Shown here in pieces: positions 1-8,829 of a DNA stretch of 64,000 nucleotides. The notes below the pieces were generated by a model. The model was not told the origin of the DNA. It did not search any database and saw only the letters and a program-made list of their open reading frames with translations. The translations under genes were made by a program, and so were the position numbers. The stretch lies in contig NZ_JAMZDX010000002.1 of assembly GCF_024172095.1 (NCBI RefSeq), forward strand, positions 496,001 through 560,000. Reading direction: 5' to 3'. Source of the DNA: Kitasatospora cinereorecta. GTDB lineage: Bacteria; Actinomycetota; Actinomycetes; Streptomycetales; Streptomycetaceae. How positions within the stretch are numbered: the first letter of the stretch is position 1; every line of letters begins with the position of its first letter.

Positions 1-1
1 C

Positions 2-1564
2 GCCACCACGGCTGCCGGCTGTGCCTCCGTCGAGAAGGCCGCCGGCGGCGGCGACTCCGGCGGTGGAGCCATCACCATGGGCACCACCAACGTCACCAGC
101 GTGCTGGACCCGGCCGGCGCCTACGACGCGGGCTCCTGGATGGTGCTCAACAACACGTTCCAGTCGCTGCTGCGCTTCCCCTCGGGCGCCACCGTCCCGC
201 AGCCGGACGTCGCGGAGTCCTGCGAGTTCACCGGCGCGGACACCATGACGTACCACTGCACCCTGCGGACCGGCCTGAAGTTCTCCAACGGCCACTCGCT
301 GACCGCCAACGACGTGGTCTTCTCGGTCGACCGGATGAAGAAGATCAACGACCCGTCCGGCCCGTCGGCGCTGCTCTCCACCGTCAAGTCGGTGGAGGCC
401 AAGGGCGACAACGAGGTGATCTTCCACCTGTCCGCCCCCGACGCGGTCCTCCCGGCCAAGCTCGCCTCGGCCGCCGGCTCGATCGTCGACCACCAGGTCT
501 TCCCGGCCGACAAGCTGCTGGAGAACTCCAAGCTGGTCGGCTCCGGCCCGTACAAGATCGACTCGATCGAGGAGGCCGCCGGCGAGGGCCACGTCCCCGG
601 CAAGGTCACCCTCTCGGGCAACAGCCAGTACAAGGGCGAGGTCAAGCTCCAGAACAGCAAGTTCGTGCTGCGCTACTTCGACAAGCCGGACGACCTGAAG
701 ACCGCGCTGGACAAGGGCGACATCGACCTCGCCGACAACAGCCTCGAGCCCAGCGCCGCCGCCCAGATCAAGAACGACGAGCTGGCCGGCAAGAGCGACT
801 TCAAGGTCGCCGAGGGCGAGACCGGCGAGACCCGCTACCTGGTCTTCAACACCAAGGACCAGGTCGCCGGCAGCCAGGCCGTCCGCCAGGCCGTCGCCCA
901 GCTGCTGGACCGCAAGTCGCTGGCCCGCGACGTCTACGCCAACACCGTCCAGCCGCTGTACTCGGTGGTCCCGGCCGGCATCACCGCGCACAACACCGCC
1001 TTCTTCGACCGCTACGGCGAGCCGGACGTCACCAAGGCGAAGAAGTACCTGACCAACGCGCACATCTCCACCCCGGTCAAGTTCACCCTCACCTGGTCGC
1101 GCGCCCGCGCCGGCGCCACCGAGCTGGAGACGGTGAAGAAGCAGCTGGAGGCCAGCGGCCTGTTCCAGGTCACCGTCGAGCAGCAGCCCGACTGGAAGAA
1201 GTACCAGGAAGGCTGGAAGGCCGGCAGCTACGAGGCCTACACCGTCGGTTGGACCCCGGACTACGCCGACCCGGACGACTACATCAGCCCGCTGGTGGTC
1301 GACGGCGGCGCGTTCCACAACGGGTGGGACGACCCGAAGGTCAGCCAGAAGCTGGTGCCGGACTCGATCAAGCTGACCGACCGCACCGCGGGCGGCGCCT
1401 ACGCGCAGATCCAGAACACGGTGGCGGACGCGGTCCCGATGGTCCCGCTGTTCCAGAACAAGTCGTTCTACGTCTCCAAGAGCAACATCACCGGCGTCGA
1501 CGCCACCGTCGACAACACCGGCATCTTCCGCTTCTGGGAGATCGGCCGCGGCGGCAAGAAGTAA
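2..1564 (+). CDS. Peptide/oligopeptide ABC transporter substrate-binding lipoprotein (family 5), 5'-truncated
   Basis: The reading frame is open from the window edge, so the start lies outside. The first visible residues (ATTAAGC, then ASVEK) look like the end of a lipoprotein signal with lipobox AAGC and the acylated Cys at base 20. The rest is a family 5 solute-binding protein: an FSNGHSLTANDVVFSVDR stretch near the N-terminus, GSGPYKI in the middle, and a C-terminal lobe with WTPDYADPDDY. It would be anchored outside the membrane and bind peptides or similar small solutes. The ATG at 77 is internal and not the start. A strong hairpin follows the stop. Its permease partners are not visible, so the substrate is unknown. 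Confidence 0.85.
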   Translation, partial: ATTAAGCASVEKAAGGGDSGGGAITMGTTNVTSVLDPAGAYDAGSWMVLNNTFQSLLRFPSGATVPQPDVAESCEFTGADTMTYHCTLRTGLKFSNGHSLTANDVVFSVDRMKKINDPSGPSALLSTVKSVEAKGDNEVIFHLSAPDAVLPAKLASAAGSIVDHQVFPADKLLENSKLVGSGPYKIDSIEEAAGEGHVPGKVTLSGNSQYKGEVKLQNSKFVLRYFDKPDDLKTALDKGDIDLADNSLEPSAAAQIKNDELAGKSDFKVAEGETGETRYLVFNTKDQVAGSQAVRQAVAQLLDRKSLARDVYANTVQPLYSVVPAGITAHNTAFFDRYGEPDVTKAKKYLTNAHISTPVKFTLTWSRARAGATELETVKKQLEASGLFQVTVEQQPDWKKYQEGWKAGSYEAYTVGWTPDYADPDDYISPLVVDGGAFHNGWDDPKVSQKLVPDSIKLTDRTAGGAYAQIQNTVADAVPMVPLFQNKSFYVSKSNITGVDATVDNTGIFRFWEIGRGGKK

Positions 1565-1578
1565 GGCGAAACGCAGGA

Positions 1579-1613
1579 CGGCCCGCCCGCTCGATCACCG
1601 AGCGGGCGGGCCG
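1579..1613. terminator. Bidirectional terminator hairpin
   Basis: Perfect 15-bp arms (1579-1593 and 1599-1613) surround a 5-base loop, ATCAC. It sits between the convergent ends of the binding-protein gene and the response-regulator gene and probably serves both. There is no long T tract, as is common in high-GC actinobacteria. Confidence 0.8.
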
Positions 1614-1637
1614 ATGCGCGTCTGCCCGTCGCGGCGG

Positions 1638-2309
1638 CTAGATCGCGCCGGGCCGGACCAGGCCGGACTCGTACGCGTACACCGCGGCCTGCACCCGGTC
1701 GCGCAGCTGCAGCTTGGTCAGCACGTGGCCGACGTGCGTCTTCACCGTGGTCTCGCTGACGAACAGCTCGGCGGCGATCTCCGCGTTCGACAGGCCGCGG
1801 GCGACCAGCCGCAGCACCTCCACCTCGCGCTCGGTGAGCACCGACAGCGCCTGCGGCGGCGCCTCGTCCCCGGACGGCAGCTTGGTGGCGTACATGTCCA
1901 GCAGCCGCCGGGTCACCGACGGGGCCAGCATCGCCGCGCCGTCCGCCACCACCCGGATCGCCTGGACCAGCTCCTCGGCCGGGACGTCCTTGAGCAGGAA
2001 GCCGCTGGCCCCCGCCCGCAGCGCCTCCACCACGTACTCGTCCAGGTCGAAGGTGGTCAGCACCAGGACCTTCGCCGGTCCGTCCCGCCCGGGTCCGGCG
2101 ATCCGGCGGGTCGCCTCCACCCCGTCCATCCGCGGCATCCGGATGTCCATCAGCACCACGTCCGGCTGCAGCGCCCGGACCTGGTCCAGCGCCTGCTGCC
2201 CGTCCCCGGCCTCGCCCACCACGACCAGGTCGGACTCGGCCTCCAGGATCATCCGGAAACCGGTGCGCAGCAGCGGCTGGTCGTCCACCAGCAGCACTCG
2301 GATCGTCAC
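1638..2309 (-). CDS. LuxR/NarL-family response regulator (orphan)
   Basis: 223 aa. The N-terminal receiver domain (about 1-120) has the acidic pair VDD near residue 9, the phospho-acceptor Asp55 in VVLMDIRMP and the LLKD lysine motif. The C-terminal LuxR helix-turn-helix contains LTEREVEVLRLVARGLSN and ETTVKTHVGHVLTKL. The GTG start has AAGGAG seven bases upstream. No histidine kinase lies beside it; the upstream gene on the same strand is the RecB-like nuclease 40 bp away, so the regulator may be co-transcribed with that. Its signal and targets are unknown. Confidence 0.9.
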   Translation of the reverse strand: MTIRVLLVDDQPLLRTGFRMILEAESDLVVVGEAGDGQQALDQVRALQPDVVLMDIRMPRMDGVEATRRIAGPGRDGPAKVLVLTTFDLDEYVVEALRAGASGFLLKDVPAEELVQAIRVVADGAAMLAPSVTRRLLDMYATKLPSGDEAPPQALSVLTEREVEVLRLVARGLSNAEIAAELFVSETTVKTHVGHVLTKLQLRDRVQAAVYAYESGLVRPGAI

Positions 2310-2349
2310 CTACGACTCCTTGCTCCTTGCGAGATCCCCCGTGGGATCG

Positions 2350-3243
2350 TCAGGCTTGCTCGTCGGGCTTTCTGGCCAGCGGCAGCGGGTACGGCGGGGG
2401 AGTGCCGCCGAACTCGGGGCAGCTGGCGCGGTGGTCGCACCAGTCGCAGAGCCGGTTGCGGGTGGCCGGGAACTCGCCGGTGGCCACCGCCTGGGAGATG
2501 GCCCGCCACAGCGCGTCCAGCTTGCGCTCCACCGCGATCAGGTCGGCCTCGTCCGGGTCGTAGGTGACCACGTCCCCGCCGCCGCCGAGGTAGACCAGCT
2601 GCAGGCGCCTGGGCACCACGCCCTTCCAGCGCCACACCACCAGCGCGTAGAACTTCATCTGGAACATCGCCTTGCCCTCGAAGTCCCGCGAGGGCGCCCG
2701 GCCGGTCTTGTAGTCGACCAGCCGGACCTCGCCGGTGGGGGCGACGTCCACCCGGTCGATGTAGCCGCGCAGCAGCAGGCCCGACTCCAGCGCGGTCTCC
2801 ACGTACAGCTCCCGCTCCACCGGGTGCAGCCGGGTCGGGTCCTCCAGCCGGAACCACTTCTCGACCAGCTTCTCGGCGTCGCCGAGCCAGCCGGCCAGGC
2901 CCTGCGGGTCGTCCGGGAACAGCCCGGCGAGCTCCGGGCGCTCGCCCAGCAGCCGCTCCCACTGCGGCGCGAGCAGCTCGCGGGCGCGCTCGGGCGTGCG
3001 CTCGCCCGCCGGGTGGTCGAACAGCCGCTCCAGCACCGCGTGCACCAGGGTGCCGCGGGTCGCCGCCGCGCTCGGCGGCTCCGGCAGCCGGTCGATGACC
3101 CGCAGCCGATACAGCAGGGGGCAGGTCATGAAGTCGCCCGCGCGCGACGGGGAGAGCCCGGTCGGCGGGGCGGCCGGCCGGGCGGGCGGAGCGCCGTCGG
3201 TCTGCGAGGGCTGCTCGGGCGGCTCGGTCTGCACGGTCTGCAT
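2350..3243 (-). CDS. RecB-like PD-(D/E)XK nuclease with Fe-S cysteines
   Basis: 297 aa. It opens with a Pro/Ala-rich tail, then LSPSRAGDFMTCPLLYRLR, typical of the RecB/Cas4 nuclease fold. The catalytic core is visible as GYIDRVD, then VRLVDYKTGRAP (Asp and the x-Lys of PD-(D/E)XK). One Cys near the N-terminus and three in CDWCDHRASCP near the C-terminus match the four-Cys iron-sulfur clasp of this nuclease group. It probably acts in DNA end processing or repair. The start is the ATG at 3243; TATAGG lies 9-14 bases ahead of it, so the message may be leaderless. Confidence 0.85.
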   Translation of the reverse strand: MQTVQTEPPEQPSQTDGAPPARPAAPPTGLSPSRAGDFMTCPLLYRLRVIDRLPEPPSAAATRGTLVHAVLERLFDHPAGERTPERARELLAPQWERLLGERPELAGLFPDDPQGLAGWLGDAEKLVEKWFRLEDPTRLHPVERELYVETALESGLLLRGYIDRVDVAPTGEVRLVDYKTGRAPSRDFEGKAMFQMKFYALVVWRWKGVVPRRLQLVYLGGGGDVVTYDPDEADLIAVERKLDALWRAISQAVATGEFPATRNRLCDWCDHRASCPEFGGTPPPYPLPLARKPDEQA

Positions 3244-3391
3244 GGATCGACCCTATAGGGCGCCCGGGGCGGGTATAGGACGGTTGGGGCCTCGCCCGAT
3301 CGAAAGCGCGGCCCGGCGAGGGGCGCGCGCCGGATCCGGCGCGAGATCACGTAGCGTACGACGGTGGGATCGGCCCGACGAAGGGGATTCG

Positions 3392-4555
3392 GTGACTGAG
3401 CAGAGACCGGACGGTCTTCAGCCGCGCGGCGGCATCCTGATGGGCCGCCCCTTCGGGGTGCCCGTCTACGTCACCCCCTCCTGGTTCGTCATCGCCGGGT
3501 TGATCACCTGGCTGTTCGGCGGTCGGCTCGCCGACGTCCTGCCGGACCTCGGCTACGCCCGCTACCTGGTGGCGCTCTCCTTCGCGGTCGCCTTCTACGG
3601 CTCGGTGCTGGTCCACGAGCTCGCCCACACCCTGGTCGGCCTGCACTACCGGCTCGGCGTGCGGCGGATCCAGCTGCAGTTCCTCGGCGGCATCTCGGAG
3701 ATCGAGAAGGAGGCCGAGACGCCCGGCCGGGAGTTCTGGCTGGCCTTCGTCGGGCCGCTGCTCTCGATCGTCCTCGGCGGCGTCTTCTACCTGGGGATGC
3801 TGGGGGTGGACTCGGACACCGTGCCCGGCGTGCTGCTGGCCGGGCTGACCGTCTCCAACCTGGTGGTCGCCGCCTTCAACCTGCTGCCCGGCCTGCCGCT
3901 GGACGGCGGTCGGATGCTGCGCGCCGCGGTCTGGAAGCTCACCGGCGCGCCGATGAGCGGCACCGTGGCGGCGGTCTGGGCCGGCCGGGCGCTGGCCGTC
4001 GCCGTGCTGATCGGCCTGCCCCTGTTCAGCGCCTCCCGCCAGGGCGTGGAGCCCGGCACCGGCACGAGCCTGATCGACGGCATGCTGGCCGCGGTGCTGG
4101 CCTTCATCATCTGGAACGGCGCCGGCAACAGCCTGCGCACCGCCCGGCTGAAGGAGATCCTGCCCGGCCTGACCGTCCGCGACCTGGCCCGCCGCACCGT
4201 CGAGGTCACCGCCGACACCCCCCTCGGCGAGGCGCTGCGCCGGGCCCACGAGGCCCGCGCCGGGGCGATCGTGGTGGTGGACGGCCGCGGCGATCCCACC
4301 TCGCTGGTCAAGGAGGCCGCGGTCACCGCGATCCCCGAGCGCCGCCGCCCCTGGGTCGCGGTCGGCGCGGTCACCCGCGCGCTGGAGCCGGGCCTGCGGA
4401 TCGGCGTGGACCTGATCGGCGAGGAGATCCTCGCCACCCTGCGCCGCACCCCGGCCACCGAGTACCTGGTGGTCCGCGACGACGGCAGCGTCTACGGCGT
4501 CCTCGCCCTCGCCGACCTCGAGCGCCGCCTCACCAACGCCCTCGCCGGCCGCTGA
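3392..4555 (+). CDS. Site-2 protease family membrane metalloprotease (M50) with CBS domains
   Basis: 387 aa from GTG 3392, chosen because AAGGGG lies seven bases upstream; the open frame further 5' is not protein-like. Zinc ligands are HELAH (His75, Glu76, His79) and the Asp of LPLDGGR (about Asp171), each in a hydrophobic segment. About six membrane spans cover residues 25-245. The C-terminal 130 residues hold two CBS-like modules (TVRDLARRTVEV and a weaker second copy), which often bind adenine nucleotides. It should cleave membrane substrates within the bilayer. It precedes trmI by 49 bp, probably in one transcript. The substrate is unknown. Confidence 0.9.
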   Translation: MTEQRPDGLQPRGGILMGRPFGVPVYVTPSWFVIAGLITWLFGGRLADVLPDLGYARYLVALSFAVAFYGSVLVHELAHTLVGLHYRLGVRRIQLQFLGGISEIEKEAETPGREFWLAFVGPLLSIVLGGVFYLGMLGVDSDTVPGVLLAGLTVSNLVVAAFNLLPGLPLDGGRMLRAAVWKLTGAPMSGTVAAVWAGRALAVAVLIGLPLFSASRQGVEPGTGTSLIDGMLAAVLAFIIWNGAGNSLRTARLKEILPGLTVRDLARRTVEVTADTPLGEALRRAHEARAGAIVVVDGRGDPTSLVKEAAVTAIPERRRPWVAVGAVTRALEPGLRIGVDLIGEEILATLRRTPATEYLVVRDDGSVYGVLALADLERRLTNALAGR

Positions 4556-4604
4556 ACCGATCATGTGGTCGGCGCAGGCCCCGCGCTCCCGTAGGATTGA
4601 GCGC

Positions 4605-5567
4605 ATGTCCGAACCGACCGGTGCCGCCCGCCGACGCGGGCCCTTCCAGGTCGGGGACCAGGTCCAGCTGACCGACCCCAAGGGCCGCCACTACACGTTC
4701 ACGCTCCAGGCCGGGAACCAGTTCCACACCCACAAGGGTGCGTTCCCGCACGACGAGCTGATCGGCGCTCCCGAGGGCACGGTCGTACGCACCACGGGCA
4801 ACGTCCCGTACCTCGCGCTGCGCCCCCTGCTCCCCGACTACGTCCTGTCCATGCCGCGCGGCGCCGCCGTGATCTACCCCAAGGACGCGGGTCAGATCCT
4901 GGCGATGGCCGACATCTTCGCGGGTGCCCGCGTGGTCGAGGCCGGCGTCGGCTCCGGCGCGCTCTCCACGTACCTGCTGCGCGCCGTCGGCGACACCGGC
5001 ATGCTCGCCTCCTACGAGCGCCGCGAGGACTTCGCGGAGATCGCCAAGGGCAATGTCGAGCGCTACTTCGGCGGTCCGCACCCGGCCTGGAAGCTCACCG
5101 TGGGCGACCTCCAGGACAACCTGGTGGAGACCGACGTCGACCGCGTCCTCCTCGACATGCTGGCCCCCTGGGAGTGCCTGGACGTGGCGTCCAAGGCGCT
5201 CGTTCCCGGCGGCCTGATCTGCTGCTACGTGGCCACCACCACGCAGATGTCGAAGACCGTCGAGGCGCTGCGCGAGCACGGCACCTTCACCGAGCCGCAG
5301 GCCTGGGAGACCATGGTCCGCACCTGGCACCTGGAGGGCCTGGCGGTCCGCCCGGACCACCGGATGATCGGCCACACCGGCTTCCTGCTCACCGCCCGCC
5401 GCCTGGCGGACGGCGTCGAGCCGCCGCTGCGCCGGCGCCGCCCCGCCAAGGGCGCGTACGGCGAGGACTACGACAACGGCGAGCCGGAGCTGACCCTCGC
5501 CGAGCGCGCCGCGGTCCGCAAGGCGCAGCGCGAGGCGGCCGCCCACGACGGGCGCGAGCTGGCCTGA
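4605..5567 (+). CDS. trmI: tRNA (adenine-58-N1)-methyltransferase TrmI
   Basis: 320 aa. A small N-terminal beta domain (FQVGDQVQLTDPKGRHYTFTL) precedes a Rossmann-fold methyltransferase with the SAM-binding motif VVEAGVGSGALSTYLLRAVG and LLDMLAPWE. This matches TrmI, which makes m1A58 in the T-loop of tRNA. The start is ATG 4605, with AGGA nine bases ahead; the in-frame ATG at 4563 has no ribosome-binding site. In actinobacteria trmI typically lies just upstream of the proteasome cluster, as it does here. The last 50 residues are charged and probably disordered. Confidence 0.93.
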   Translation: MSEPTGAARRRGPFQVGDQVQLTDPKGRHYTFTLQAGNQFHTHKGAFPHDELIGAPEGTVVRTTGNVPYLALRPLLPDYVLSMPRGAAVIYPKDAGQILAMADIFAGARVVEAGVGSGALSTYLLRAVGDTGMLASYERREDFAEIAKGNVERYFGGPHPAWKLTVGDLQDNLVETDVDRVLLDMLAPWECLDVASKALVPGGLICCYVATTTQMSKTVEALREHGTFTEPQAWETMVRTWHLEGLAVRPDHRMIGHTGFLLTARRLADGVEPPLRRRRPAKGAYGEDYDNGEPELTLAERAAVRKAQREAAAHDGRELA

Positions 5568-5579
5568 CGCACGACCCTC

Positions 5580-5610
5580 GAAGGGGCGGGACCACCGGTC
5601 CCGCCCCTTC
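5580..5610. terminator. Terminator after trmI
   Basis: Perfect 14-bp arms (5580-5593 and 5597-5610) with a 3-base loop, 12 bp after the trmI stop. Confidence 0.85.
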
Positions 5611-5723
5611 ACGCATTCCGCACATCCGCGCAGGTCGGAGGCGGTTGACGGACCGTCCGGCCGGTGTGCGAGGATGCTCGCTCACAAGGCCCGTGTCGCA
5701 CGTCCCGTGGAGGGGATTGCCCG

Positions 5724-6416
5724 GTGGAGGAAGCGGTCGAGGTGGCGAACCAGGTGACGACGGACGACGGGAAGCGCACCCCGGCCCACGCCCGGTCCGG
5801 GCTGCGCCACTGGGCGCTGGTGGCCGCCGGTTGCGCGGCCGTGGTGGGCGGGGCGCTCGCGGCGACCAGTGCGACCGGATCGGTCATAGCCGGCCGGCCC
5901 GACCTCGCTCCCGAACCCGGCCCGGCCGCGTCCGGCGGCGCGAGCACTCCCGGGACCGCGACCGCCCCCGGCGCCGCGGGCACCCCCGGGACCGCGAAGC
6001 CCACTCAGGCTTCCGCCGCGCCCGACCCGGCGAAGGCCGAACTTCCCCTTGACTGCGGGCCGTTCCCGGTCGCCGTCAGCCTCAGGACCAGTGCCTCGAT
6101 CGGCGGCGTGGCGGCCACCGTGGCGGCGGTGCACTGCCAGGCCGACCTCGGCACCCCGCCGGACGCCGTCTACCTGCTGGTGCCCGGGACGGCCGGGAAG
6201 CCCAAGGTCGCCGCGGTCCTGGTGAAGGACACCGAGAACCTCACCGTCACCGAACTCGCCGTCCGCAGCGACGGTTCGATCCACGGCCGCGCCAAGGGCT
6301 ACTCCTCGGACGACGTGCCGCGCTTCGCCCCCGACCTCACCCTGGAGCTCAACTGGGCGCAGAAGGGCGGCCAGTGGGTCCGTACGGAGACGAACACACC
6401 GACCGCCCGGGCCTGA
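5724..6416 (+). CDS. Membrane-anchored protein of unknown function
   Basis: 230 aa from GTG 5724, which has GGAGGGG eight bases upstream; an upstream in-frame GTG at 5664 lacks one. A short cytoplasmic N-terminus is followed by one hydrophobic span (WALVAAGCAAVVGGALAATS, about 28-47) and a Pro/Ala/Thr/Gly-rich linker. The extracytoplasmic C-terminal domain of about 140 residues has two cysteines (LDCGPF and VHCQAD) that could form a disulfide. I do not recognise the domain. It is transcribed towards the convergent ferredoxin gene; TTGACG at 5645-5650 is a possible -35. Confidence 0.7.
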   Translation: MEEAVEVANQVTTDDGKRTPAHARSGLRHWALVAAGCAAVVGGALAATSATGSVIAGRPDLAPEPGPAASGGASTPGTATAPGAAGTPGTAKPTQASAAPDPAKAELPLDCGPFPVAVSLRTSASIGGVAATVAAVHCQADLGTPPDAVYLLVPGTAGKPKVAAVLVKDTENLTVTELAVRSDGSIHGRAKGYSSDDVPRFAPDLTLELNWAQKGGQWVRTETNTPTARA

Positions 6417-6460
6417 ACGCGCCTGCGGCGGGCCCGCGGCACGCGCCGCGGGCCGGCCGG

Positions 6461-6790
6461 CTACTCCGCGTCCGGGCCGTACACCTCGACCCCGTCGGCG
6501 GCCCGGCGCACGTGGATGCAGTCGCCGGGGCAGTCCTTGACGGAGTCCACCACGTCCTGAAGCAGGGTCAGCGGCACCGGCGCGCTCTCGCCGGGCTGCT
6601 GGCGCAGCTCGTCGTCCGGGCCCTTCACGTACGCCAGGCCGTCGATGTCCAGCTCGAAGACGTCCGGCGCGTACTGCGCGCAGATCCCGTCTCCGGTGCA
6701 GAGATCCTGGTCGATCCACACCTCGAGCTCGCCCGTCCCCGCCATTGCCCCTGCCGTTTCTGGTCCACGATGCCCCGGTTTCGGGGACAT
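6461..6790 (-). CDS. Single-cluster ferredoxin, [3Fe-4S] type
   Basis: About 109 aa. The core reads LEVWIDQDLCTGDGICAQYAP and later DCPGDCIHV. The motif Cys-x2-Asp-x2-Cys, with Asp where a [4Fe-4S] ferredoxin has its second Cys, plus the distant Cys-Pro is the pattern of [3Fe-4S] ferredoxins that feed cytochromes P450 and other oxygenases. No P450 is nearby. The start is uncertain: GTG 6799, ATG 6790 or ATG 6745. I chose 6790 because TATATC ends ten bases upstream, which suggests a leaderless message. The gene is divergent from mpa. Confidence 0.82.
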   Translation of the reverse strand: MSPKPGHRGPETAGAMAGTGELEVWIDQDLCTGDGICAQYAPDVFELDIDGLAYVKGPDDELRQQPGESAPVPLTLLQDVVDSVKDCPGDCIHVRRAADGVEVYGPDAE

Positions 6791-6910
6791 TCCTGTCACG
6801 ATATACCCGCCCTGCTTTGAACCCGTGAGCGGTGGGCATCCCCACTACCAGAGGGGAAGCACGCAAGGGCGAAGATCGGACACGCCTGATCCATCTTTCT
6901 GATCTAGGGG

Positions 6911-6938
6911 TTTACACGACCCTGGTCCCAGGTAGGTT
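6911..6938 (+). promoter_or_regulatory. Candidate promoter of mpa
   Basis: TTTACA (6911-6916), a 16-bp spacer and TAGGTT (6933-6938) resemble a housekeeping promoter. About 20 bases of leader then reach the strong ribosome-binding site. Assigned by eye. Confidence 0.5.
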
Positions 6939-6974
6939 TGGGTCGTCCAGCTCCCCCAGGAGGAGGTGAGGACC

Positions 6975-8741
6975 GTGGCAGCCCACGATGACGACTACAA
7001 CCGCAGCCCCGGCAGGCCGGCTCGTGGATCCGACGAGGCCGCGCAGGTCTCGTACCTCGAGCAGGAGATCGCCGTGCTGCGGCGCAAGCTCGCCGATTCG
7101 CCCCGCAACTCGAGGGTCCTCGAGGAGCGCATCGTCGAGCTCCAGACCAACCTGGCCGGCGTGACCGCCCAGAACGAGAGGCTCGCCTCCACGCTCCGCG
7201 AGGCCCGCGACCAGATCGTGGCCCTCAAGGAAGAGGTGGACCGGCTGGCCCAGCCGCCCGCGGGATTCGGCACCTTCCTCAACCGGAACGAGGACGGCAC
7301 CGCCGACATCTTCACCGGCGGTCGCAAGCTCCGCGTCAACGTCAGCCCCAGCGTCGAGCTGGACGACCTGCGCCGCGGCCAGGAAGTCATGCTCAACGAG
7401 GCGCTGAACGTCGTCGACGCGATGGAGTTCGAGTCGATCGGCGACATCGTGACCCTCAAGGAGGTGCTGGAGGACGGCGAGCGTGCCCTCGTCCTCGGGC
7501 ACACCGACGAGGAGCGGGTCGTCCGCCTCGCCGAGCCGCTGCGCGACCTCACCCTGCGCTCCGGGGACGCCCTGCTGCTGGAGCCCCGCTCGGGCTACGT
7601 GTACGAGGTGATCCCGAAGTCCGAGGTCGAGGAGCTGGTCCTCGAGGAGGTCCCGGACATCGACTACCGGCAGATCGGTGGCCTGTCCAACCAGATCGAG
7701 CAGATCCGCGACGCGGTCGAGCTGCCCTACCTGCACGCCGACCTCTTCAAGGAGTACGAGCTGCGCCCGCCCAAGGGCGTCCTGCTCTACGGCCCGCCCG
7801 GTTGCGGCAAGACGCTGATCGCCAAGGCGGTGGCGAACTCGCTGGCCAAGAAGGTCGCCGAGGTGACCGGCCGGCCCCAGGGCAAGAGCTACTTCCTCAA
7901 CATCAAGGGCCCCGAGCTGCTCAACAAGTACGTGGGCGAGACCGAGCGGCAGATCCGCCTGGTCTTCCAGCGGGCCCGGGAGAAGGCGAGCGAGGGCACC
8001 CCCGTCATCGTCTTCTTCGACGAGATGGAGTCGCTGTTCCGCACCCGCGGTTCCGGCGTCAGCTCGGACGTGGAGAACACCATCGTCCCGCAGCTGCTGG
8101 CCGAGATCGACGGTGTGGAGGGCCTGGAGAACGTCATCGTCATCGGCGCCTCCAACCGCGAGGACATGATCGACCCGGCGATCCTGCGGCCCGGCCGCCT
8201 CGACGTCAAGATCAAGATCGAGCGGCCGGACGCCGAGGCGGCCAAGGACATCTTCTCCAAGTACCTCACCGCCACCCTGCCGCTGCACGCGGACGACCTC
8301 AAGGAGCACGGCGGCTCCCTCGACGCCACCGTCGCCGCGATGATCCAGTCCGTGGTCGAGCGGATGTACTCGGAGACCGAGGACAACCGCTTCCTGGAGG
8401 TCACCTACGCCAACGGTGACAAGGAAGTCCTCTACTTCAAGGACTTCAACTCCGGCGCCATGATCCAGAACATCGTGGACCGGGCGAAGAAGATGGCGAT
8501 CAAGGACTTCCTCGACCACGCCCAGCGCGGCCTGCGCGTCTCCCACCTGCTCGCCGCCTGCGTGGACGAGTTCAAGGAGAACGAGGACCTGCCCAACACC
8601 ACCAACCCGGACGACTGGGCCCGGATCTCCGGAAAGAAGGGCGAGCGGATCGTCTTCATCCGCACCCTGGTCACCGGAAAGCAGGGCGCCGAGTCCGGCC
8701 GCTCCATCGACACCGTCGCCAACACCGGACAGTACCTGTAA
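6975..8741 (+). CDS. mpa: Proteasome-activating AAA+ ATPase Mpa (ARC)
   Basis: 588 aa, hexameric unfoldase that recognises Pup-tagged proteins and feeds them to the 20S proteasome. An N-terminal coiled coil (about 22-80), where Pup docks, is followed by tandem OB folds (about 85-215) and an AAA+ module. That module has Walker A GPPGCGKT (273-280), Walker B VIVFFDE (Asp about 349), sensor 1 GASNRED and an arginine-finger region RPGRLD. The last residues GQYL are the C-terminal motif that docks into the alpha ring. The start is GTG 6975: GGAGGTGA (6962-6969), a perfect match to the 16S tail, lies five bases upstream. It is the first gene of the pupylation locus. Confidence 0.98.
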   Translation: MAAHDDDYNRSPGRPARGSDEAAQVSYLEQEIAVLRRKLADSPRNSRVLEERIVELQTNLAGVTAQNERLASTLREARDQIVALKEEVDRLAQPPAGFGTFLNRNEDGTADIFTGGRKLRVNVSPSVELDDLRRGQEVMLNEALNVVDAMEFESIGDIVTLKEVLEDGERALVLGHTDEERVVRLAEPLRDLTLRSGDALLLEPRSGYVYEVIPKSEVEELVLEEVPDIDYRQIGGLSNQIEQIRDAVELPYLHADLFKEYELRPPKGVLLYGPPGCGKTLIAKAVANSLAKKVAEVTGRPQGKSYFLNIKGPELLNKYVGETERQIRLVFQRAREKASEGTPVIVFFDEMESLFRTRGSGVSSDVENTIVPQLLAEIDGVEGLENVIVIGASNREDMIDPAILRPGRLDVKIKIERPDAEAAKDIFSKYLTATLPLHADDLKEHGGSLDATVAAMIQSVVERMYSETEDNRFLEVTYANGDKEVLYFKDFNSGAMIQNIVDRAKKMAIKDFLDHAQRGLRVSHLLAACVDEFKENEDLPNTTNPDDWARISGKKGERIVFIRTLVTGKQGAESGRSIDTVANTGQYL

Positions 8742-8755
8742 GGACGCCGACCCTC

Positions 8756-8790
8756 CGTCCGGCTGCGGTGCGCCCGCCCGCAGCCGGACG
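8756..8790 (+). terminator. Hairpin between mpa and dop
   Basis: Perfect 13-bp arms (8756-8768 and 8778-8790) with a 9-base loop, lying 15 bases after the mpa stop and 40 bases before dop. It may terminate part of the mpa transcript or stabilise its 3' end, so that mpa and dop are expressed at different levels. Confidence 0.65.
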
Positions 8791-8829
8791 GCGCGTCCGA
8801 GGTTCGTCCACCCGGGCAAGGAGGGCCGC

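Noticed and set aside
4563..4605. Earlier ATG for TrmI
   Set aside because: No ribosome-binding site, and the extra 14 residues are not family-like; ATG 4605 has AGGA.
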